Origin: Litorimonas sp039975855
GTDB lineage: Bacteria; Pseudomonadota; Alphaproteobacteria; Caulobacterales; Maricaulaceae
Assembly: GCA_039975855.1 (NCBI GenBank)
Contig: JBDWGH010000002.1
Coordinates: forward strand, 620,001 to 684,000
Reading direction: 5' to 3'
Length of the DNA: 64,000 nt
Part shown: positions 51,032 through 59,333 of the stretch, piece by piece
Position numbering within the stretch: the stretch's first letter is position 1
Layout: each line of letters begins with the position of its first letter
Made by a program: the position numbers and the translations under genes
Notes under the pieces: model-generated
Told to the model about the DNA's origin: nothing
Seen by the model: only the letters and a program-made list of their open reading frames with translations
Database searches by the model: none

Positions 51032-52429
51032 ATGAGCGATACTACACAAGAGAGCGGCCCAGTATTAGGCTGGGAAGAATGGGTTTCCCTTTCCGACCTC
51101 TCTCTCCCCGCCATAAAAGCCAAGGTTGATACAGGTGCGCGGACGTCTGCATTGCACGCTGTCGCCATCGAACCATTTGGTACCGATAAAAACCCGCAAG
51201 TGCGTTTCATCATGCACCCGGACCCAGCGGACCCAACGATTGAGGTCGTGTGTTCGGCAAAAATCATTGATCGCCGCAATGTTACGAGCTCCAACGGCGT
51301 GTCTGAGCTACGTTATGTGATCCGCGCGAATATCTCCGTTGGCGGACGCAGCTGGCCGATCGATGTTTCGCTGACAAATCGTGAAACCATGGGATATCGG
51401 ATGCTTCTTGGGCGGTCGGCTATCCCTGAAGACTTCAACGTACGTCCCGGGACCAGCTTTCAACAACCTGTTCTGAAATATGATGTGTACCGCAAAAAAC
51501 AGGGTCGTAAGTCAATTCCAAAACGTCCTTTGCGAATTGGCATCCTCACGCAATCCCCGAATAATTATTCCAATAGGAGAATGATCGAAGCCGCCGAAGC
51601 CCGTGGACACGTTATCGACTGTATTTATACATCGCGCTGCTACATGGCCATTAATGCGCATAAACCCGAGGTCCATTATGATGGCAAACCTTTGCCGCGT
51701 TATGATGCGATTATTCCGCGGATTGGATCCAGCCTAACCTTTTACGGAATGGCAGTGGTTCGTCAATTCGAAGCCATGGGTGTTTACTGTTTGAACAATG
51801 CTGCGCCAATTGGAGCCAGTCGCGACAAGCTTTTAGCGCATCAAGTTCTTTCGCGTCACGGCCTGGGCATGCCGACTACGGCTTTCGCGAAATCCTCACA
51901 TGATACGAAAGGCATTCTGGACCTCGTTGGCGGCGCACCCGTCGTTGTGAAACTTCTCGAATCCACCCAAGGTAAAGGAGTTGTACTTGCAGATAACCGG
52001 AAAGGCGCGAGCGCCATTGTCGACGCATTCCGCGGACTGAACGCGCATTTTTTGGTCCAAGAATTCGTTGAAGAAGCAAAGGGATCCGATCTGAGGTGTT
52101 TTGTCGTCGACGGCAAAGTTGTCGGCGCAATGATGCGAACCGCGGCAGATGGAGATTTCAGGTCAAACGTCCATCAGGGCGGGACTGTTAAGAAGGTTCG
52201 CTTAAAAGCAGAAGAACGCCGCGCCTCCATAAAGGCCGCCAAAATCCTCAAGCTAAATGTAGCAGGCGTGGATATTCTACGCTCTTCCACGGGACCTAAA
52301 ATTCTCGAAGTAAATTCATCCCCTGGTCTCGAAGGTATTGAAAAAGCCACAGGTAAAGACATTGCCGGCGAAATTATCAATTGCATTGAAACCAATGTAC
52401 GCACAGTTTTCCGAACTGTGAAAAAGTGA
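51032..52429 (+). CDS. RimB-RimK fusion: retropepsin-like protease plus ATP-grasp glutamate ligase
   Basis: A 465-residue cytosolic protein with two domains normally found as separate partners. Residues about 8-150 form the ATP-dependent zinc/aspartyl-like protease domain (DUF785/RimB): KVDTGARTSALHA has the DTGA motif of retropepsins, and LLGRSAI closes the fold. After a basic linker, residues about 165-460 form a RimK-type ATP-grasp ligase: SRDKLLAHQVLSRHGLGMP, VVVKLLESTQGKGVVLAD, LRCFVVDGKVVGAMMRTA and ILEVNSSPGLEGIEKATG. In gammaproteobacteria RimK adds glutamates to ribosomal protein S6 and RimB trims them, so this fusion could make and edit the tail in one polypeptide. A UDG gene follows after 28 bases. 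Confidence 0.9.
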   Translation: MSDTTQESGPVLGWEEWVSLSDLSLPAIKAKVDTGARTSALHAVAIEPFGTDKNPQVRFIMHPDPADPTIEVVCSAKIIDRRNVTSSNGVSELRYVIRANISVGGRSWPIDVSLTNRETMGYRMLLGRSAIPEDFNVRPGTSFQQPVLKYDVYRKKQGRKSIPKRPLRIGILTQSPNNYSNRRMIEAAEARGHVIDCIYTSRCYMAINAHKPEVHYDGKPLPRYDAIIPRIGSSLTFYGMAVVRQFEAMGVYCLNNAAPIGASRDKLLAHQVLSRHGLGMPTTAFAKSSHDTKGILDLVGGAPVVVKLLESTQGKGVVLADNRKGASAIVDAFRGLNAHFLVQEFVEEAKGSDLRCFVVDGKVVGAMMRTAADGDFRSNVHQGGTVKKVRLKAEERRASIKAAKILKLNVAGVDILRSSTGPKILEVNSSPGLEGIEKATGKDIAGEIINCIETNVRTVFRTVKK

Positions 52430-52457
52430 TGATTATAACCATGAACGAGATCTTTTA

Positions 52458-53195
52458 ATGGACGCGGCGCTTCGGTCATTGCTGGATTGGTATGCCGAAA
52501 TGGGCGTGGATGTGCCCAAAGTGCCGGATACGCGGCCGTTTCGAGCAAAGCGAGCAGCTCCAAAGGCCACCGTGACGACTCCTCGGGCAGATACACCGCC
52601 TTCGGCAAGTGCGACTGATTTGTCGAGGATCAAAACACTTGAGGCCCTCCGCGAAGCTATGGATGGATTCGATGCGGGAACCTTAACCGACAGCGCCCGA
52701 CAGGCTGTCTTCTCTCGCGGCAATCCTGAAGCCGACCTCATGGTGATTGGCGAAGCCCCAGGACGCGATGAAGACATTCAAGGCAAACCTTTTGTCGGAC
52801 AATCAGGGCAACTTCTTGATCGGATGCTAGGGGCGATTGCCCTGGGCGAAGACGACTTTTACGTCACCAACGTTATGAATTGGCGTACGCCCCAAAACCG
52901 TAATCCCAAGCCAGAAGAAATCGAGCTCTGCCGACCGTTCATCGAAAAGCACATCGAACTCGCGCAACCGAAAGTCTTGCTGCTCGTTGGTGGAATTTCC
53001 ATGACTGCACTCACGGGATTAACGGGAATAATGAAAAATCATGGCCAATGGCAAGACGTGACAATCGCAGGGACCACTTACCCAGCCCTTCCGCTATATC
53101 ACCCAGCCTTCCTTCTCCGCCGTCCAGAATTGAAAAAGGATGCATGGAGGGATTTATTAAATCTCAGAGAACGACTGCTCAGTCTTAAAAACTAA
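52458..53195 (+). CDS. Uracil-DNA glycosylase, family 4/5-like, lacking part of the Fe-S ligands
   Basis: A 245-residue DNA repair enzyme that removes uracil from DNA. Motif A is GEAPGRDEDIQGKPFVGQSGQLLDRML and motif B is LYHPAFLLRRPELKK. NVMNWRTPQNRNPKPEEIELCRPFIEK is the usual block between them. Family 4 enzymes bind a 4Fe-4S cluster through a CxxC near the N-terminus. Here the corresponding stretch (FDAGTLTDSARQAVFSRGNP) has no cysteine, and only the later ELCRPF cysteine remains, so the cluster is probably lost. The N-terminal 70 residues are Pro/Ala/Thr-rich, as in other alphaproteobacterial members. It follows the RimB-RimK gene by 28 bases. Confidence 0.9.
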   Translation: MDAALRSLLDWYAEMGVDVPKVPDTRPFRAKRAAPKATVTTPRADTPPSASATDLSRIKTLEALREAMDGFDAGTLTDSARQAVFSRGNPEADLMVIGEAPGRDEDIQGKPFVGQSGQLLDRMLGAIALGEDDFYVTNVMNWRTPQNRNPKPEEIELCRPFIEKHIELAQPKVLLLVGGISMTALTGLTGIMKNHGQWQDVTIAGTTYPALPLYHPAFLLRRPELKKDAWRDLLNLRERLLSLKN

Positions 53196-53251
53196 TTTCC
53201 AAATGTTCTTTTATTTTTTAAACACAACTTAGGTTTCCCAAGGGCGCAATC

Positions 53252-54643
53252 ATGAAACTTCATACTCTATTTTTAGCTATCTCAATTGCCGTTGGGTCAT
53301 TGTTTATATCGAATATTGCCTCTGCGAATAGTTGCGCCCGTACGTTTCACGATAGAATCGACCCCACCCATGAGTACGAATACACAAGATCCGCAAAAGA
53401 CTTGCATAAATACGGTACGCTTTACTGGGCGGAATACGGACTAAGCGCCGCACTAGAAAACAGAGAGGCAACGCTTGGCCTCTATTTTTGCTTTAAGAAT
53501 GAAACTTGTTGGGGAGCGTTCACTGTTGATGACAAAAAACGCGTTACAAAGGACTTAGAGAAACTCGCAAAAGCCTTGTCCAAACGCGATACGAAAAAAA
53601 CAAAGAAATACCGAGACCGTGTTTGGGACTCTCTCCCTGAGGATTTTCCGCCTCCGTCTTTAGCAAATTACAAATCGCTTCACACCACATGTGGGATGTC
53701 CAAAAAACTAATAGCAACAGCATTCGAATATGAGCTCTCAGTCAGTTCGCCTGAAATTCAGGCCCGTCAGGCACGGTGTGAGCGCGCCATGCAAAATCTG
53801 TTAGAAATTAGTAAGACAAATCACGACAGCATTCCCTTCAAAGAGTCACTTTGGGCTGCGGGGTATTCATTTGATAAACAGGAAGGAAAATTTTGCGAAG
53901 AGCCGTCAGAAGCGGTTTTGAATAAAACCTTCACAAAAGTTGACCCCTATTCGTCCATGCCATTGGATATGGATCGCCCCGAGCATTTCCGTCGGTTTAG
54001 TGCAGCGCTTGATTTTAGCGCCACCCAACCGCTGCAAAGTGAATGTGAGGCCAGTTTTCAGGGCGGCACCGTGATGCTTACTCTCTCCCCTCTCGCAAAG
54101 CCAAAGGCAGATGAGTCTGCATGGATGAGTCATTACAATTCGGTTCGGGACGCAGGCGGAATATGCAACCCTATCCCGAAACGCCTCGCCGAATGGGGCG
54201 AAGACTACGTTTGGCAAAATGGGTGGCCGTTCGCTTATGATGCAGCCACGGCCAAACTCGACACTTGTATGGAAGCCGTTCGCGTCGTCGCCAATGATGG
54301 CCTAGGCGGCGAATTTGCGCGCTGGGTACAAGGTTATTCTATGCGTATTGATTACCCTGAAACGCGCCGTCCTAGCGGCGACATTTGCCAAGGCATTCCT
54401 AAACCGCTGCAGGCCGATTTATTTCCGCGTATGGAAGCCGCGCGGGAAATTCGCCGCCAAGAAGCGGCCGAGAGGCAACGACAGCTAGATCTTGATTACG
54501 CGAACGCTCCGCCGCCTCCCCCCAGTTTCGGTGAAATTGTGCGTCAATGGCAGAAGGACTGGCAAGCTCGCCCTGTGATCGTAGAGCGATGCTACACAAA
54601 CCAATTTGACCGATACGTTTGCTACGATAAAACTTATCGGTAA
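53252..54643 (+). CDS. Cysteine-rich secreted protein of unknown function
   Basis: A 463-residue protein with a signal peptide (about 1-25, ending ASAN). The mature part has twelve cysteines spread through the chain (for example SCART, YFCFKNETCW, TTCGMS, ARCERA, KFCEEP, SECEAS, GGICNP, DTCMEA, GDICQG, ERCYTNQ, YVCYDK), enough for six disulfides in the periplasm. A basic helical segment lies near residues 95-125. Near the C-terminus there is a charged helix (MEAAREIRRQEAAERQRQ), then a proline run, then the aromatic/cysteine tail ERCYTNQFDRYVCYDKTYR. I recognise no family. It stands between the UDG and metallo-beta-lactamase genes on the same strand with gaps of about 56 and 71 bases. Confidence 0.75.
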   Translation: MKLHTLFLAISIAVGSLFISNIASANSCARTFHDRIDPTHEYEYTRSAKDLHKYGTLYWAEYGLSAALENREATLGLYFCFKNETCWGAFTVDDKKRVTKDLEKLAKALSKRDTKKTKKYRDRVWDSLPEDFPPPSLANYKSLHTTCGMSKKLIATAFEYELSVSSPEIQARQARCERAMQNLLEISKTNHDSIPFKESLWAAGYSFDKQEGKFCEEPSEAVLNKTFTKVDPYSSMPLDMDRPEHFRRFSAALDFSATQPLQSECEASFQGGTVMLTLSPLAKPKADESAWMSHYNSVRDAGGICNPIPKRLAEWGEDYVWQNGWPFAYDAATAKLDTCMEAVRVVANDGLGGEFARWVQGYSMRIDYPETRRPSGDICQGIPKPLQADLFPRMEAAREIRRQEAAERQRQLDLDYANAPPPPPSFGEIVRQWQKDWQARPVIVERCYTNQFDRYVCYDKTYR

Positions 54644-54714
54644 GGCTGACTGACAGAGTTGGATTTCTGCGTGATGACCGCTATATCGGCGCGGAAATTG
54701 AATAGGATGTTTTC

Positions 54715-55521
54715 ATGTTAAAACGCTCTCTAATTATTGCCGCTTTTGCCTTGTCCGCTTGCGGAGGGACTGACACTTCAGCAGACTCCGCTATCGAAAA
54801 ACCAGCAGACGATTTTCTATCAAGCCTACAGGCGGATTACCCTGTCACCCTGTCGAAAATCGCTGATAATGTTTGGGTTCATACAACGAATTACACTCTC
54901 CCGGGACAAAGCCCGATTCCTTCCAATGGATTAGTGGTTTTGGACGGAGAGGATGTCATTTTGATTGATGGCGCGTGGGGTGAACTCGCGACACTTTCTT
55001 TGTTAGAGAAAGTCAAAGCGGAGACCGGTAAAGCCGTCACGAAAATGGTCGTCACCCATCACCATATGGACCGCACAGCGGGTGTGGATGTTGCGGAATG
55101 GCAGGGCATTCAGATTTTCACACATCCTGACACGCCCGCTCTTGCCGCTAGAAGTGGTTTTCCAGCGCCCAACACATCTGTGGCGGCTCTGAAAGACCCT
55201 AAATCAAGAACATCCGTCGGATCACTTGAGGTCGCTTACCCTGGACATGGCCATGCGTCCGATAATTTGGTTGTCTATGTCCCTTCAGCAGGCGTCTTAT
55301 ATGGTGGATGTGCGTTGCGCGGCGCGGGCGCCAAAACACTTGGGAATACCGCTGATGCTGACCTGTCGAAATGGGCGGAAAGTCTACAATGGGTGAAAGC
55401 CACCTATCCGAATGCAAAGATCGTTGTACCCGGACACGGCAAGGGCGCGAACCTTTCCCTGGTGGATGCAACCTTGGCGCTGATTAACGCTGAGACCGCC
55501 GAAGCTGACGAAGCGCCTTAA
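54715..55521 (+). CDS. Subclass B1 metallo-beta-lactamase, lipoprotein
   Basis: A 268-residue lipoprotein: the lipobox LSAC puts the lipid on Cys16, as in NDM enzymes. All zinc ligands of subclass B1 can be read: H115, H117 and D119 in VVTHHHMDRTAGV, H180 in YPGHGHASDN, C199 in YGGCALRG, and H241 in VVPGHG. The GGC block and the following LGNTADADLSKW resemble VIM-type sequences closely, so the assignment to B1 is firm. Hydrolysis of penicillins, cephalosporins and carbapenems is the family activity; activity here is inferred. No mobile element is nearby, so it looks like a resident chromosomal gene. The last 38 bases overlap the converging DUF2064 gene. Confidence 0.93.
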   Translation: MLKRSLIIAAFALSACGGTDTSADSAIEKPADDFLSSLQADYPVTLSKIADNVWVHTTNYTLPGQSPIPSNGLVVLDGEDVILIDGAWGELATLSLLEKVKAETGKAVTKMVVTHHHMDRTAGVDVAEWQGIQIFTHPDTPALAARSGFPAPNTSVAALKDPKSRTSVGSLEVAYPGHGHASDNLVVYVPSAGVLYGGCALRGAGAKTLGNTADADLSKWAESLQWVKATYPNAKIVVPGHGKGANLSLVDATLALINAETAEADEAP

Positions 55522-56059
55522 GGTCATCTACATCGGTGAGCGTCCGCAACTCGGTGTAGTCCCCATTTGTACCAGCCTTCACGTCGGAAAGCGTTTCCGC
55601 GTGCGACCACCTCACACCTTTGAAAAAACCTGGCTTGAGCGGACCCCTTGTTCCCATCAGCCAAAACCCGCCATCATCGGCGGGACCAAAGACATGATCA
55701 TGTGAGCGGAGGGCTCTGAAAGCGGCAGCGATATCCCCCGCATCGACCTCTGGACAATCTGTTCCGATCGTCAACGTCGGTCCCTTACGTGAAAACAGCG
55801 CTTCTAGGCGGGGCGTCAAAGATCCCGAAACCTGGGGGATTTGCGCAAAACCCGCCCAATCTGGAATTCTGCCCAATAAATGCGGCGGCGTGACAGCGAG
55901 AACGGTATCCCAGCGCGGATCTTGAACTTGACGAAGAACCTGCCCCATGAGCGAACGGTAAATTCGCTTAGCATGAACAGGGCCAATATCAGCCGCAAGA
56001 CGTGTCTTGGCGCGCCCCATGATCGGGGCTTTCGCAACGACATAGAGAACAGGTCGCAT
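55484..56059 (-). CDS. DUF2064 / TIGR04282-type glycosyltransferase-like protein
   Basis: A 191-residue cytosolic protein of the family once called rSAM/selenodomain-associated transferase 1, which adopts a GT-A nucleotide-sugar transferase fold. It has the N-terminal VVAKAPIMGRAKTRLAADIGP signature, the LTIGTDCPEVD motif with an acidic metal site, and FGPADDGGFWLMGTRG. It is the second gene of a pair with the GT2-family gene (TGATG overlap of one base). In other bacteria these two transferases accompany arsenosugar or related natural-product genes. Here neither a radical SAM enzyme nor arsM is adjacent. Its 3' end overlaps the metallo-beta-lactamase gene by 38 bases. Confidence 0.88.
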   Translation of the reverse strand: MRPVLYVVAKAPIMGRAKTRLAADIGPVHAKRIYRSLMGQVLRQVQDPRWDTVLAVTPPHLLGRIPDWAGFAQIPQVSGSLTPRLEALFSRKGPTLTIGTDCPEVDAGDIAAAFRALRSHDHVFGPADDGGFWLMGTRGPLKPGFFKGVRWSHAETLSDVKAGTNGDYTELRTLTDVDDLKALRQLRRSQR

Positions 56060-56748
56060 CAGTTATATCTCTTCAATAACGCAGCCACAGGCTCTCCGCG
56101 GCGATAGGCTTTGAGTAATTTATAGTTCCGCCACCCGCGTGTCCAAACACCTTGTCGTAAATGATCTGAAATATCCGTGTTCAACGCGACGGGAAGCTTT
56201 TGCAAAGCCCGACGCCCATATTTGGCTTTGATGCGGTCGATGATGTCGACATCTTCAAACAAAGGCTTGTCAGGATCATATCCGCCAATTGCATCATACA
56301 TATCACGGGGAATCAGCAACCCTTGATCGCCATAAGGGAGGCGCCAAGCCCACCCTCTTAACCAGACAATAAATCGAAGCCACATGACGCTTCGGCCTCT
56401 TCCGTTTGGTTGATATCGGAAATACCAGGCGGTTTCTGTTGTTTGAAGAGCGGTTTCAACCGCAGACTGCCAACCTGGCATTAAGCGGCAATCAGCATGT
56501 AAAAATAAATAAGCGCCAACCTTATCCGCTGCTCCAGCAAGCTCCGCACCCCGCGCCATTTGACCGCCGCGCCCAGGCCTTCCTCTCGCAATGACGGCTC
56601 CTGCTGCCAAGCTCTGAGATAGCGTTGTGTCCGTCGATCCGCCATCGCTAACAACCAAACGAACATTGTCGAGGTCGGGGCCAAGCTCAGGCAGAAGTGA
56701 TGGCAGGCAATTCTGCGCATTCAGTGTGGGTATGATAACAGCCAGCAT
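56059..56748 (-). CDS. GT2-family glycosyltransferase (TIGR04283-type)
   Basis: A 229-residue GT2 glycosyltransferase of the rSAM/selenodomain-associated transferase 2 type. It starts MLAVIIPTLNAQNCLPSLLPEL. The nucleotide-binding DGGSTDTT, the RGRPGRGGQMARGAELAGA motif characteristic of this family, and the FLHADCRLMPGW metal-site segment are intact. PYGDQGLLIPRDMYDAIGGYDPDKPLFEDVDIIDRIK is the acceptor region. It lies upstream of, and is coupled to, the DUF2064 gene. An upstream in-frame extension overlaps the terminator of the previous gene and is rejected. The sugar and acceptor are unknown. Confidence 0.9.
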   Translation of the reverse strand: MLAVIIPTLNAQNCLPSLLPELGPDLDNVRLVVSDGGSTDTTLSQSLAAGAVIARGRPGRGGQMARGAELAGAADKVGAYLFLHADCRLMPGWQSAVETALQTTETAWYFRYQPNGRGRSVMWLRFIVWLRGWAWRLPYGDQGLLIPRDMYDAIGGYDPDKPLFEDVDIIDRIKAKYGRRALQKLPVALNTDISDHLRQGVWTRGWRNYKLLKAYRRGEPVAALLKRYN

Positions 56749-56786
56749 AAAAACGCGGTCTGCCGTGTCATTTGATAGAATGCCAC

Positions 56787-56817
56787 AAAAAAAGCCCGGC
56801 TGCGGACAGCCGGGCTT
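56787..56817 (-). terminator. Strong intrinsic terminator before the GT2 gene
   Basis: On the minus strand a perfect 11-bp stem AAGCCCGGCTG/CAGCCGGGCTT with a four-base loop is followed by seven T residues. It ends the transcript of the small secreted protein gene, which stops 26 bases upstream of it. The GT2 gene then needs its own promoter, or read-through. Confidence 0.9.
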
Positions 56818-56842
56818 CAAAATTTCGTGTAGCCGTGGGAGC

Positions 56843-57253
56843 TTAGTTAGTCGCGCCCAATTCAGCTTCTGTCATCGCAGCGAGTTCAGCTTCAAGCTCT
56901 GCGCGTGTTTTCTTGCGTGGTTTTGGCTCCAAGAAGATACGGCAGTAAGTACCTGCTAATTCGTTTGAGAATTCGCCATTGCCTTCGCAAGACATGACGC
57001 CGAGGCTTTGTCCATCATAGGCTTGTGTTGAGAAATCAGCACCACGGATTGGAGCCATACAAACATTTGCGCCTTCCACTTTGCCGAGGAAACCACCTTC
57101 ATACTGACAAGAGGCCGCGCTGGTTACGATGCCTTCTGTTGAGGGAGTTGAAGCTTTGCGAGCTGCTTCTTCATCTGCCGTTTGGGCGAATGCCGAACTT
57201 GTTGCTGCGAGTACCAGTGCGAGTGACGCACCGGCGATTTTGAGTTTGGACAT
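56843..57253 (-). CDS. Small exported protein with four cysteines
   Basis: A 136-residue protein. From the ATG at MSKLKIAGASLALVLAATSSAFAQ it has a Sec signal peptide, and an AGGAGC Shine-Dalgarno lies at good distance. The mature domain contains two likely disulfide pairs (SCQYE, NVCMAP, SCEGN, TYCRIF), in a short beta-rich body. It ends in a charged helix (RKKTRAELEAELAAMTEAELGATN). I do not recognise the family. It stands alone, divergent from rnhB, and is followed by a strong terminator. That suggests a monocistronic, possibly abundant periplasmic protein. Confidence 0.78.
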   Translation of the reverse strand: MSKLKIAGASLALVLAATSSAFAQTADEEAARKASTPSTEGIVTSAASCQYEGGFLGKVEGANVCMAPIRGADFSTQAYDGQSLGVMSCEGNGEFSNELAGTYCRIFLEPKPRKKTRAELEAELAAMTEAELGATN

Positions 57254-57378
57254 GGAATGCTCCTTCATAAATCGTTAAAAGTCTTTAGCAGACCTTCATC
57301 CACCTGATAAACCCTACACATGCGTTTTTCTGCATATGCTGTGCCAGACGTTCCCTTTCACAAGAGTTTTCGCCGATT

Positions 57379-57972
57379 ATGCCTGATTTCAGTTACGAAA
57401 CCCAAGCTGGCGCCTCTCGCGGCCGAATTATTTGCGGAGTTGACGAAGCGGGTCGCGGCCCCCTTGCGGGACCAGTTGTTGCGGCCGCTGTAATCGTCGA
57501 CCCAGAAAATATTCCGGCAGGTCTGAATGACAGTAAGGCCCTCTCCCACTCAGCGCGTGAACGACTCCTGAATATGCTCGTCGAAAACGCGAAAATTGGT
57601 GTCGGAATATCCGAACCGGGAGAAATTGATCGAATAAATATTCTATGGGCATCTATGGCAGCCATGCGCCGCGCCGTAGAAAGCTTAAATATTTCAGTGG
57701 ATTGCGCGTTGATCGATGGAAATCGCGTCCCCCCTAATCTGTATTGTGATGCTCACGCAATCGTGAAGGGAGACGCAAAAAGCCTCTCCATTGCTGCTGC
57801 ATCCATCGTCGCAAAGGTCACACGTGACCGCCTTATGGCAGAGGCCGATTCGCGCTTTCCGGAATATGGTTGGGCAGGACATAAAGGCTATCCAACGAAA
57901 GCCCACCGAGCCGCAGTCGAAGAATTCGGTAGAAGCCCAGCCCATCGTTGGACTTTTGGCCGTAAAGTCTAG
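57379..57972 (+). CDS. rnhB: Ribonuclease HII
   Basis: It removes ribonucleotides from DNA and RNA primers in RNA-DNA hybrids. The 197 residues match the family. The active-site DEDD set is visible: D21 and E22 in CGVDEAGRGPLAGPVVAAAVI, a later Asp in LIDGN, and the KGDAKSLSIAAASIVAKVTRDRLM block with the final aspartate region. GYPTKAHRAAVEEFG is a C-terminal hallmark of RNase HII. It is divergent from a small exported protein gene. Its stop (CTAG) is shared over four bases with the converging zapE gene. Confidence 0.97.
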   Translation: MPDFSYETQAGASRGRIICGVDEAGRGPLAGPVVAAAVIVDPENIPAGLNDSKALSHSARERLLNMLVENAKIGVGISEPGEIDRINILWASMAAMRRAVESLNISVDCALIDGNRVPPNLYCDAHAIVKGDAKSLSIAAASIVAKVTRDRLMAEADSRFPEYGWAGHKGYPTKAHRAAVEEFGRSPAHRWTFGRKV

Positions 57973-59120
57973 CCAAGTTCTCCTTGGCCGCGTTCCAGAG
58001 CCAAATATTCCTCCGTTCGCATTTCCATCAAGCGGCTAACTGTCCGTTCAAATTCAAATGCACCATCGCCTTCTTCATAAAGATCGGCAGGTTCGACGGC
58101 AGAACTCATCACTAATTTAGTGCGAGTCTCATATAATGCGTCAATCAACGTCACGAAGCGCTTGGCGGCATTACGCATGTGAGCGCCCATTTCAGGCACA
58201 TTTTCTATGATAACCGTGTGAAACGACTGCGCGATTTCCAGGTACTCAGCTGGACTGCGGTTAGCGTCACAAAGAGCTGCAAAATCACTCAGCAAAACCC
58301 CCCGGGCAGTTTTCGGGAAATTCAATGTCCGTCCCTGCACGATTAACTCTGTAAGAACAGGTGTTCCCCCACGTGTAAGACGATCCCATGCAGCGGAAAT
58401 CGCGGTTTCCGCATCCGGGCCCAATGGCTTGTGGTAAACGGGTGCTGCCGTCAGGGCGCGCAATCGATGGTCCGTTTCACCTTCAAACGCATGTATGATG
58501 AAATGCTCCGGCATCATTTTTATAAAGGGAAGGAAAAGCCCGCGATTTAATCCGTTTTCATAAAGCGCATCGGGCGAACGGTTAGAGGTCGCGATAACAA
58601 CCACGCCTTCACTCTCCCAAAGCGCTTCAAACAGGCGGGATAAAATCATCGCATCCGTGATGTCTGTGACGTGAAATTCGTCAAAACAAAGGAGTTTTGC
58701 TTCGCTGGCTATCGCGCGGGCGACAGGGGCAATTGGGTCATCCCCTGCCCCGCGCACATGATGCGGGCTGGCCCGGCGGCCGTCTCTATCCAACTTGCGC
58801 CAAGCATTGATGCGTTCGTGGACATCCAACATAAAAGCATGAAAATGCGTGCGGCGTTTCGGTTTGAAATCGGCGGCCTCATAGAACCAGTCCATCAACA
58901 TTGATTTTCCGCGGCCAACGCCACCATACATATAAAGCCCGCGCGGCACGGTTTCGCGATTTCCGAAGAAACGACCAAGCAGACCCCCAGACCCAGGTTC
59001 ATACTCAGATAGCGCAGTTAAACGCGAATCGAGTTCGCGTGCGGCTTCGATTTGTTGTTCATCCCGAACCAAGACACCGTCCGCGATACGCATTTCTAAT
59101 CGTGATTGAACCGGACCCAT
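57969..59120 (-). CDS. zapE: Cell division ATPase ZapE (AFG1-like)
   Basis: A 383-residue P-loop ATPase of the AFG1/ZapE family that modulates the Z-ring in bacteria. Walker A is GGVGRGKSMLMD (residues about 67-78), and LLCFDEFHVTDITDAMIL is Walker B with the sensor region. VVVIATSNRSPDALYENGL follows. The C-terminus has the family block RFVTLIDALYETRTKLVMSS. In many alphaproteobacteria zapE lies next to sdh and mdh genes; here sdhB is 4.6 kb away. A 32-residue membrane peptide gene ends three bases before its ATG and may couple its translation. Confidence 0.95.
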   Translation of the reverse strand: MGPVQSRLEMRIADGVLVRDEQQIEAARELDSRLTALSEYEPGSGGLLGRFFGNRETVPRGLYMYGGVGRGKSMLMDWFYEAADFKPKRRTHFHAFMLDVHERINAWRKLDRDGRRASPHHVRGAGDDPIAPVARAIASEAKLLCFDEFHVTDITDAMILSRLFEALWESEGVVVIATSNRSPDALYENGLNRGLFLPFIKMMPEHFIIHAFEGETDHRLRALTAAPVYHKPLGPDAETAISAAWDRLTRGGTPVLTELIVQGRTLNFPKTARGVLLSDFAALCDANRSPAEYLEIAQSFHTVIIENVPEMGAHMRNAAKRFVTLIDALYETRTKLVMSSAVEPADLYEEGDGAFEFERTVSRLMEMRTEEYLALERGQGELG

Positions 59121-59123
59121 AAC

Positions 59124-59222
59124 TCAGACGGACAAAAGGATAATTGCTAGACCCAAGAGACCAAAACTAATCGCGACAAGGCCGTAAAACAGAGGTTTAT
59201 TCCGAATAGGTGCGGGTTCCAT
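59124..59222 (-). CDS. 32-residue membrane peptide upstream of zapE
   Basis: A short frame encodes MEPAPIRNKPLFYGLVAISF followed by GLLGLAIILLSV. The single hydrophobic helix (about 11-31) is preceded by a short basic, proline-containing head, as in single-pass small membrane proteins. Its TGA lies three bases before the zapE ATG, an arrangement that suggests translational coupling. Coding potential is inferred from the start, the helix and the spacing; there is no clear Shine-Dalgarno. It is too short for most automatic annotation. Confidence 0.55.
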   Translation of the reverse strand: MEPAPIRNKPLFYGLVAISFGLLGLAIILLSV

Positions 59223-59318
59223 AAAATGCGCTTTGGCTTAGAGAGGGTCTCTCGTCAACGCGCGAGAGGCGAAATCGCCTGAAGATTTACCCCGCCTAAA
59301 TATCGCGTTCATGAACCG

Positions 59319-59333
59319 TTAATCTAGTATTAC
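59319..59333 (+). promoter_or_regulatory. Near-consensus CtrA-type site
   Basis: TTAATCTAGTATTAC has the TTAA-N7-TTAA spacing with one mismatch in the second half-site (TTAC). It lies 76 bases before the ATG of the mechanosensitive-channel-like gene, in the gap to the divergent zapE unit. With one mismatch this is weaker than the site ahead of the D,D-carboxypeptidase gene. Confidence 0.3.

Noticed and set aside
53252..56820. An antibiotic-resistance island around the metallo-beta-lactamase gene
   Set aside because: I see no integrase, insertion sequence, inverted repeats or composition change; the neighbours are ordinary chromosomal genes.
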